From Yamagishiella unicocca (taxonomy: Eukaryota; Chlorophyta; Chlorophyceae; Chlamydomonadales; Volvocaceae), in assembly GCA_003116995.1 (NCBI GenBank), contig BDSL01000003.1:1178001-1242000 (forward strand): a stretch of 64,000 nucleotides of DNA, written 5' to 3'. Of the stretch, positions 56,745 to 64,000 are shown one piece after another (the first letter of the stretch is position 1; the number at the start of each line of letters is the position of its first letter). Below the pieces are notes generated by a model. It worked only from the letters and a program-made list of their open reading frames with translations. It was not told the origin of the DNA and made no database searches. Position numbers and translations under genes: made by a program.

Positions 56745-59378
56745 CCTTGGCGGCCTCCGCCGCACATGTCTGGCGGCGGCGCTGTTGGACCCGCCGGCGG
56801 CAGCCCCGCCCCCAGTGTCGCCTCCAGCCAGTTCTCCAACCTAGCAGCGCCGTACATGCAGTACTACCCCGTGCCGTTGTACTACGCCCACCAGCAGCAG
56901 GCGCGCCACGCACATCAGCAGCATTACAGGCGCATGTACGAGCAGTTGTTTTACGGTGCTGTGCCAGGCGGCATGGTGCCTATGGGCGCTGCCGGCGCAG
57001 GGCTGGGGCCGCCGCCGCCGTCGCCGCTGTCGTCGCCGTACGGTCGGCGCCTGGCGTCCTCCAGCTTTGGCCCCGGCAGCTGGCAGCGCCAGTCCATACC
57101 CCAGCCCTTCGACCCGTACGGTCTGCCGTACTCCGGTGTCTTCCATCCGTACCCCTTCCACGGAGCGCCTGGCATGCCCTTCCCGCCGGCGCCGGCGCAG
57201 AAGCACGCACCGCCCCAGCCACAGCCTCAGCCCTCTGCCGCAGCGGCGACCGGCATGGCACCTCGCACCGCCCCCACTGCGGCTCAGCTCTTGGCGCCAG
57301 GCAGTGCGCCCATCTCCCCACCTGGGCCATCGGGCAACGTTGGCGGTGGCGATGGCGGCAGCGGTGGGGGCGACGGCAGCAGTGGTGGTGGTGGTGGCGG
57401 TGGTGGTGGTGGTGGCACGGCATCTCAGCGGGAGTCCGGACGCACGCGGCGGCATAGCGACCCGGCGGGCAGCGCCGTGGCGCCGGCGGGACCGCAGCCG
57501 GCCGCAGCGGCTGCTACGCTGGTGCCCTTGGTGCCCTTGCAGTGCAGCGGAGGGATGGCGGCCAGCGCAACAAGTGGGGGGACGGCGGCGGAGACGGGGA
57601 CGGGGACGGGGGCGGGGCGGGACTCGGAGGCAGTGCTGTCGCCGATGGAGCAGGATGGGGTCGCGTCGACGGACGTCTTGGCGGCTGGCACCGGGGGAGG
57701 GGCGTCTGGGACAGCGGTGGAGGGAACGGCGGCCCTGGCGGCAACAAACGTAATGGGATGGGCTGGTGCGAGGAGCTCACTCCTACGGTCGCCTCCTGCG
57801 CCCAGTGCGGCGGCGGCTTCAGCGGCGGCAAGCGCTGGCGGCGACGTCAGCGGGGGGAGCCGGAGCGGCGTGGCGGGGTGCTCCGGCAGCGTAGGCACCA
57901 GCGTAGGCGGCGGGATGGGCACCGGCAGTGCCACCGTAGGGTACAACTCGGATATACTGGACATGAATGGAGTGGAGGACATGAGGGCGGCGCCGAAACC
58001 ACCCGGCGATGGCGATGACGGCGACGACGACCCGCTGGGTCTGGGTGGGTTCGTCAAGCTGGCGTCGCCGCCGCCGCCGCCGCCGCCAGCGGCAGCGGCC
58101 TTTAGCGGCGGCCTGCTGGAGGACGCGGACGGCTTCGGGCTGGTGCCTGGGGCTGCGGCGGCGCCGCCGGGTGGTGGTGCTGCGTCGGGTGTCACGGCGC
58201 GGCGCTGGGGACCGCCTGGCGGCCCCTCGGCGACGACGGCAGCGGGTTCCCGAGCGGGCGCGGGCGGTTCCGGAGCGGGCGGCGCAACTGGACGTGCGGC
58301 CGGCGACGAGGAGTACGCCGCAGTATGGGACACCGCCTCCTGCGCCTGGGATTACCCGCCGCCTCCGTCGTTGCAGCAGCAGCAAGCGATGCTGCCCCCG
58401 CACCTCCAACCCCAGCATCCCCTCTACCCAGGGCCGGCGTCCTCGCAGCACCAGCAGCACCAGCAGCACCAGCAGCACCAGCAGCACGCGGGAGGACCAG
58501 ATCCGTCCGCCTCGCAGCTCTACTACAGCGCGGACTACTACGCGGAGAGTCCATTCTACGGCATCGACGAGTATGCAATGTACGAGTACGAGAGCGCAAT
58601 GTACGGCGGCGGCGCCGGTCCAGGGTTGGGGTTCGGCGAGGGGGGCCCGCCCGGGCAGGCTTCACCGCTCGCGGGTGGATCAACCATGGTGGCGGAGGCG
58701 CCGCCTCCCTGGAGCGTTCCAACCGGGGCTGTGGGGCTGGAGATGCGACCCATGGGACGGGGTGTGGCGCAGCAGCTCGCCGCCGGCGCCGCTGCCCCTG
58801 CGCCGCACCCACTGTCGCAGTCTCACCACCAGCCTCACCACCAGCCTCACTACCAGCCTCAGCAGCAGTCTCAGCAGCAGTCTCAGCAGCAATCTCAGCA
58901 GCAGTCTCAGCAGCAGCAGCAGGAGCTCGGGGTCCGGCGGCAATTTGCGGCGGCGGCGGCGGCGGCGCATCGTTCGGACCGAAATGTCGAGGACTGGATG
59001 CTTGCCGCAACCGATTCCGCGGTCGCTCCAGGGGCGGCCACATCGCTTCGGGCCAGCGTCTTTGGCAAGGCCGAGTCACCGCGTGCGGCCACCGTAGCGG
59101 CGCCGGGACCGCCCGACACGCTCCCCACAAACGAAACCTCTGAGCTACACAGTCGGGTCGTACAAGGCCACTCCCTGCTGCAGTCGTTGTACGAATCCAA
59201 CGACCACACCGTCCAACAGCTCCTGCAGCAGCAGCGCCACGCGAGGTCAATCCACGCCGGCCGCAGCGGCGGTGATGACGGGGCCAGGTACGGAGCTGAG
59301 GACGGGGGCAGTGGGTACGGGAGTGGCTGGCAAGGCTCACGGGGGTTTGGGTGGTCGCCGCCGGGAACATACGAATAA
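50682..59378 (+). CDS. ATG9: Autophagy-related protein 9 (lipid scramblase) with an exceptionally long C-terminal tail
   Basis: The only multispanning membrane protein of core autophagy; supplies and scrambles lipid for the growing phagophore. Thirteen phase-consistent exons: 50682-50761, 51328-51456, 51939-52323, 52558-52677, 53037-53313, 53528-53720, 54010-54102, 54386-54464, 54673-54719, 54893-55013, 55300-55408, 55715-55845, 56148-59378; about 1664 residues. Family signatures in order: ANLDLFFTRVYR, YWHERGLRSILL with the first membrane helices, TWAEVVHRLVLVQ, KTLEWNLRWCILDHMFDD, LLLSPFLLMFLMAYFF, SLAKW-like GLAKWRVRELNELPHYL, VGQFPSHTLAALARF, FLDESVLE, VVWWLGTMT, VSYTHYLPRHWRGRAHTAEV, LFLEELASLLTTPLVLACSL, AYVDGVGDVCSLATFDL, HGNAKYGAP and GKLEKSFLTF. 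The core ends near residue 610. About 1050 Gly/Ala/Pro/Gln/Tyr-rich residues follow in one exon, including HQQHQQ and SQQQ runs. Exon 1 (80 nt) is assigned by phase and is the weakest part. Confidence 0.96.
55420..55977 (+). repeat. Dispersed short repeat copies in ATG9 introns 11 and 12
   Basis: Three copies of a gaggaagacccgtggatgcc-like core (55420-55443, 55918-55940, 55961-55977), each followed by an A-rich stretch, lie in two adjacent introns. They match the opposite-strand copy at 38468-38486. Exon 12 lies between the first and second copies and is not part of the repeat. Confidence 0.6.
58448..58925 (+). repeat. His/Gln-coding repeats in the ATG9 tail
   Basis: Cagcaccag-type units (58448-58490) encode HQQ repeats. 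A second block (about 58825-58925) encodes QPHHQPHYQP and then SQQQ repeats ending in a Gln run. The intervening segment is rich in Tyr/Glu (DEYAMYEYESAMYGG). Confidence 0.9.
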
Positions 59379-61012
59379 GGGCCGAATGTACGAGGAAAGG
59401 GGCCAGGCGTATGTTAGGATGACCCGTGATGCCGGGGGCGGCTGGCGGTTGTAGGCTTGTAGGTGTTGTTGGCGATCTTTCAAGGGGCCGCTGAGCGCGA
59501 GGGAACCAGAGGGCAAGCCGAGAGGAGCTGCGACGGCACCGTGACGCGGAGGGTGCGGAGGGTGTCGCCCGATATCGTATCAACGAATGGTTTGTGTGGC
59601 CCTCGGGTGCGGTATGTCTGTGTGGGTGTGAATGGGTACCGGCATAGCGGTACTAGCGTGGGGTGCATGGTCTGGGGAGTGGTGACATGGACAGGCCGAA
59701 CAGGGACAGGGAGATGAGGGCGCGGAGGGAGCGTCGGTTTTCGCGCGGACTGTACAGTACGGTGTCTATCTTTTGGTAGTTGCAGGTTGGCGTTTGATGC
59801 ATTTGAAGCCGTGGCGCGTGGCGGACGGGGTCCGCTCCGAATATGGCTGCAGACGAAATAAGCGGTATTTGAAGGACGCAGAGCGCCCCTGTGGTGCTGG
59901 TGGGATGGGATGCGCGTCGCTGCCGCCTGGGTTAGAAGAGTTGCAGTTTCGCGGAAGCAATGTGGCCCGAGGTGGCGACGTCGTGGCGCGAGGGTCCAGC
60001 GGAAGAGCTCCTTGGGTCCAGCTCACGGCGGTGGCGGTGACGCGGTGTCGTTTTGACAGCATACACGACGAGGAAAGAAGAAGCGCCTTGCGGGGGCGTC
60101 GGATGTGAGAAGAAGCCCCTTGGCTCCGGGGCCTTTCGCACAGTACGGTGTACGGGTTTTGCCCAAATCATAAAGTGTTTACGAGGCCAGTTGACAGCGA
60201 GGCTGAACTGGCAATGCTCGTGCGGCCATTTGACAGGGCAGCACCAGCCGTTCGAATGGTCGTTTCACTGGCACGGCACTCTAGCTGGTTGGCTGATGGG
60301 CTGGCGGGGACTCGGGCCAGTATTCCGGTAAGCCCCGCACTACTGGAAACCCGGTGTAGCTCCCATGGTAAACGCGGCTCGTTACGACAGGCGGTGAGTT
60401 TGGCGATGCCCAAATGCCCTAAAGGATAACCAGCGCGCATGCTGGTTTCCACCGTTCAGCATGGGGCCGGGGGGGCGCCTTGCAAGGTCCCTGGACGATT
60501 GACAGCGTCTTACATCAGCCATGGGTGCGGTCCACGGTGTTAGCTCGAGCGCTCTGCTGCGAATTGGATAGGGCATTCGGTGCGCAGCGAGCGGCAGGCA
60601 GCGATACATCACAGCGGTGCTACCGCGCACCCGGCATGCAGTCCGTAGCGTGGCGCCTCATGCGACACCAACAACAGCACGCACGCGCCCCACCACCACC
60701 ACCACCGCCTCCACTAGGTTCTCGAATCCGTTGTCGGTTATCGCGCTGGCACACCACGTCCGTCCTGTACTGCCGCGTGTACCCGTTAGGCTGCCTGCAT
60801 GTGCAGGCGACAGCGACCGCTCAGTGACGAGGCGTACACCGCTTCGTTGGGTCCAATATCGGTTACCCCTTCCCCGTCTTCCGGCCACGAGACGCGCTTA
60901 AAATGCACGACATGCCGCAGCGATCTTGAGGTGCGACATATGAGGTACCGGTACGCGCCTGCCTTCTGGCTCATGCCGCGCCCTTCCCGCCGCGCTCTCT
61001 GCCTCAGCTTAC
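59379..61012. other. Convergent region: ATG9 3' UTR and possible 3' exons of ZnF-C
   Basis: No independent gene recognised. ZnF-C appears to continue beyond a good donor at 61012/61013, so its terminal exon(s) probably lie here on the minus strand, but I could not identify them. One candidate begins at about 60955 (phase 0 after a GGCAG acceptor) and would stop after about 33 codons. Confidence 0.4.
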
Positions 61013-62518
61013 CCCCATGCTCCGCGGCGGCGCCGCCGCCGCCGCCACCGCAAGCAGCGCCCCCGCCAGATCCAGCGCCGCCGCGGCCACGTCCGCCGAC
61101 CACTCCACCACCACCTTCACCGCCTCCGGACGCGCCGCAGCCGCCACGACTCCCCCGGCAGCTGAGCTGACGACCGTGGCGACGCGTGGCTCAATGTTGT
61201 CGGTGCAGGGTGCGGCGGCGGCATGGCTTGGCGCCTGGGCCGTCGTACACTGGCGACAGGGGTCGCTGCTGTCTACGCTGGCACAGCCTATCGGTTGTGA
61301 AGCAGCGCCGCAAAGCCTGCAGGCCGATGCGGTGGGGATCGCCGCTGGGGGCGGGCGAACGCTTACTCTTGCGGTGCGAGCGGCAGGATCGCCACCAGGG
61401 GCGGCACCGCCACCAGGGGCAGCACCGCCACCAGGGACAGCACTGCCACCAGGGGCAGCACCGCCGCCGTCACAGCTGCCGCTACCATGGATGACGCCCT
61501 GCGGCGAGGTTGTCCCAGCGGCTGACGCCTTCGGCGGCGCCGGCATCGTCACAGCAGCCGAAGCCGCGGGCAGGAAGAGAGGCATCGGCTGTTGCAGTAG
61601 ACTGAGCAGCTGGGGCGGCGGCGGCGGCAGGGCTGCCAGATCCGTCGTCAGGGCTAGCTGCGCCTGCTGCTTAGGTTGCCTCCGCCGCTCGGCGTTCTTC
61701 GGCTTCATCTCCATCGTGCCGTTCTTCTGCCGCCCTTGACCACTCGGGGGGGCAGCCTGAGGTGGCCCACAGCCGGTACTGCCAGAGAACGGACCCTGCG
61801 GCGTGGACAGCCAAACCGCCGCGCGCAGCGCCACGGCCGGGAGCAGAGGCTCGGCAGGTCGTACGGCGGCGGGTGTTCCGGCAGTGGCGGCGGCGGCGGC
61901 GGCCACATAAGCAGCTGCACGCTTTTCCAGACGGACGCTGCGGGCGTGGCACGTGTTGCAGGTGGTCCGGCTCGGCGCCTCCCGCTGCCTGTGCCACCTG
62001 CATGTGCGTGTCGTGCCGCACCCGGCGCACACCTGATGAACCGGGGCCGCTGACGGAGGCACACAACGCCTCTGCGAGGTCATCACGCCAAAGCCGCTGC
62101 TGCTGCCGCCAGCGGCCGTAAGAGTCTCCAGCCCGCCTTTGGTCGCACCTGCTGCAGCCCAGCCAATGGCGGCGGCGCCGCCACTGCCGCTGCCGCAACT
62201 GGCGCTGCTGCTGCCAACGCAGCCGCCCGCAATGCTAGGCGATACGTGGCCTCTGGTGGTGCTGCCTGTCGGGAATTTCCTGACGTAGCAACGGTGACAC
62301 GCGAAGCCATCTGCCCGGCCGCCCGCTCCTCGCCACCGGTGCCAGCGGCAAGTCGCAGCTGTGGAAGCATCTATTGGTATGCCTGGAGTGAAATTCATCG
62401 TGCCTGATGTCCCAGCAGCAACAGGTCCTGACGCCGTGGCCTTGGCGCGAGCGACCCGGCGCTCTTGAAAGCCGCACGGCTGCCCCTCAGCCGCCCGCTT
62501 GGATCTGGCTGAGGTCAT
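61013..62518 (-). CDS. ZnF-C: Ala/Pro-rich protein with GATA-like finger, 3' end incomplete
   Basis: Partial model. Start chosen at 62518 (MTSARSKRAAEGQPCGF); the open frame extends to 63034, but that part shows no coding character. A full finger (CAGC, then 19 residues with Trp at position 8, RTCRWHRQREAPSRTTC, then NTC) has the spacing of the GATA-like half-module in ZnF-A and ZnF-B. An upstream TCRWHRWRGAGGRADGFACHRC looks like the second half of another finger whose first Cys pair is missing, either lost or supplied by an unrecognised upstream exon (there is an AG acceptor just before it). A third, degenerate CRLC...CRQC near the end lacks the Trp. The frame ends MG at a consensus GTAAGC donor near 61013; the unspliced frame would stop three codons later. 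Linkers are Ala/Gly/Pro-rich with a Pro-Gly-Gly-Ala repeat. No paired N-terminal finger or FYGP linker is present. Confidence 0.6.
61387..61466 (-). repeat. Short coding tandem repeat in ZnF-C
   Basis: About five copies of an 18-bp-class unit (ccaccaggggcagcaccg with variants) encode GGAAPGG-type repeats in the ZnF-C frame. Confidence 0.85.
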
Positions 62519-64000
62519 CTCGGGGCCAGCAGCGGCAAGCCAGCAACCAGCGGGGCATGGCAGTCGTGGGATGCCTCGAGGAGAAATGGTGATGTTACGA
62601 CAAAAGGCCTGAGCCGGGGGCTTTCTAAGGGACGCGCGCTTTGGCTTGTTTGACCCACAAACGGCATAGCGCACAAGAAGTGAAACGGATGCAGAGAGTG
62701 GTTGTTGCCGATGTTCAGCCGCGGTCGCTGTACGGTGTAAAATACCGCAAACGTGCTTATCCAAGCCTTTTGAGCACGCCACACATGTGTGTAGTCTTAT
62801 GCAAATCGGCCTTGAGCCGATCGTCCAGTTATGTATGGCCCTCAGGCCGTCAGGACAAAGGCGTGGGCTTTGTTTGGCCCGACGCGATGAGCGGACACGC
62901 ATAGGCAGTATGTGCGCTACCATCCGCATGAATGCATGGTACATGTGGTGGACCAATGCTTGTGCGTGGAACGGAGCAGCGGTCACTGCCGTTTTGCGAG
63001 TTCGGCGTGAAATCGCGCCCGTAACTTGACCCACGGGACAATCCCTAGAATGGGAGGACTACTCCCACGAGACCCGCGGCTTGCGACTTATTCACAAAAC
63101 GATTGCATAGCGATCATAAAAAGAAACGGTGTTTACTCTAACAAGAGGAAAACATTGGAGGTGCCTAGCTGGCAGAAACTCCCCGGACAATGAAACACTG
63201 CGGGGCAACCTGATAGCCCTTCCCGAGAGATGTGCCCAATATTTTCAATGAAATGGATGTCCGTTTCCGTTGCAACGTAGCGGCGTTTGCTGAAGACTGC
63301 TGCAGCTACGGGAACTCATGCATCGGCCTACGGTGCATGCGATTCATCGCTTTCATCAGTATTATAATTGTAAATTAGTGTTGGCTTTCGGTGCACGTTT
63401 TCGTATAGGGGTTAGCGGGCCGGAGATGATTTGCATTGCTGGCTTGCCGGTATCATACCGGTATACGGACAACGCGGAGAGGGCTTTTTGAGACGGTAAC
63501 ATTTGTGTATAGAGTACGAAAGTGAGTGCCAATCTGTGGATGGTAGCTTACGAACAGAACGCAGCCTTTCGATGATGATTGCAACCGTAACAATCTTGCC
63601 GTTGCAAGTGCGCTTGCATCGATGTTACATGATGTTATCAAGCCATTTGAAGATGTTAGTATTTAATCGATTGGTGCTAGTAACGCTTGAGTTCGTGGCG
63701 ATTGTTGGTGTTAGTAGTCGTGGATCCTAAGGAGTTGGGAGATCCAAGGAAGTGGCCGAGAATAGGCCGAGTCTGTGATGCAGCGACCATATAAACCAGT
63801 TTACTTCTCTTGACTTAATTATAAATAATTGGAACCTTATATGACACTGCTTGAACGATAGGGGCATTACCCTCACTCTATAACTGCCATTGCAGAACCT
63901 GAACACAAGTCCCAATAGCGCAAGATCGCGGTATCAAATGTCACAAAGTAGTGCAATGTCTTCAAACCGTGTTGATGTCACGAAGCTGCCTCTCCCAGCG
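62519..64000. other. No supported gene; 5' flank of ZnF-C
   Basis: The region becomes AT-rich toward the window end and has only short frames without features. The proximal part should contain the ZnF-C promoter, or an unrecognised 5' exon if the half-finger in ZnF-C is completed by splicing. Confidence 0.5.

Noticed and set aside
57425..58333. 302-aa - strand open frame
   Set aside because: It is antisense to the ATG9 last exon, with mirrored low complexity and no motif.
62519..63034. Upstream extension of the ZnF-C open frame
   Set aside because: It lacks the Ala/Gly/Pro composition of the rest, sits in AT-richer DNA, and a good internal Met (62518) starts the coding-like part.

Overview
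This window reads as nuclear DNA of a green alga, most likely a chlamydomonadalean (volvocine-type) species. The evidence is intron-rich genes with GT-AG junctions, GC-rich exons full of Ala/Gly/Pro/Gln low-complexity runs, candidate TGTAA polyadenylation signals, an axonemal enkurin (FAP106-type) gene, a plant-type tandem-domain GTP cyclohydrolase I and a plastid-type LysM protein. No rRNA, tRNA, CRISPR array or intact transposon was recognised. Nearly all gene models are multi-exon; I joined exons by eye using splice consensus and codon phase, so exon lists are hypotheses supported by phase consistency and family similarity, not by transcripts.

Layout, left to right: a ceramide kinase-like gene (-, 1476-7007); divergent from it a SET-domain lysine methyltransferase (+, 7779-12869); convergent with that a two-LysM membrane protein (-, 14257-15807); 286 bp away and divergent, an unknown membrane-anchored Ser/Thr-Pro-rich protein (+, 16094-18745); convergent, a TrmJ/SpoU-type RNA 2'-O-methyltransferase (-, 20176-22095); divergent, GTP cyclohydrolase I (+, 22714-25318); enkurin (+, 26988-28748); two very large tandem paralogous zinc-finger genes, ZnF-A (-, 30398-37549) and ZnF-B (-, 40354-49092); divergent, autophagy protein ATG9 with an extreme C-terminal tail (+, 50682-59378); and a third, smaller zinc-finger gene, ZnF-C (-, 61013-62518).

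The genes do not form one pathway. Most are housekeeping: sphingolipid phosphorylation, tRNA/rRNA methylation, folate/pterin synthesis, cilium, autophagy. The most unusual content is the zinc-finger cluster. A and B share a paired C4-finger module (a C-x2-C-x22/23-C-x2-C finger, a conserved FYGP-x-GT linker, then a GATA-like C-x2-C-x19/20-C-x2-C finger with a fixed Trp), the same 3' exon series and near-identical introns, but each carries a different massive repeat in its linkers: a ~105-copy 15-bp array in A, and Gln/Pro repeats plus a perfect 21-bp hairpin in B. ZnF-C has the GATA-like half of the module. I do not recognise this architecture as a described family and treat it as the best candidate for something new here.
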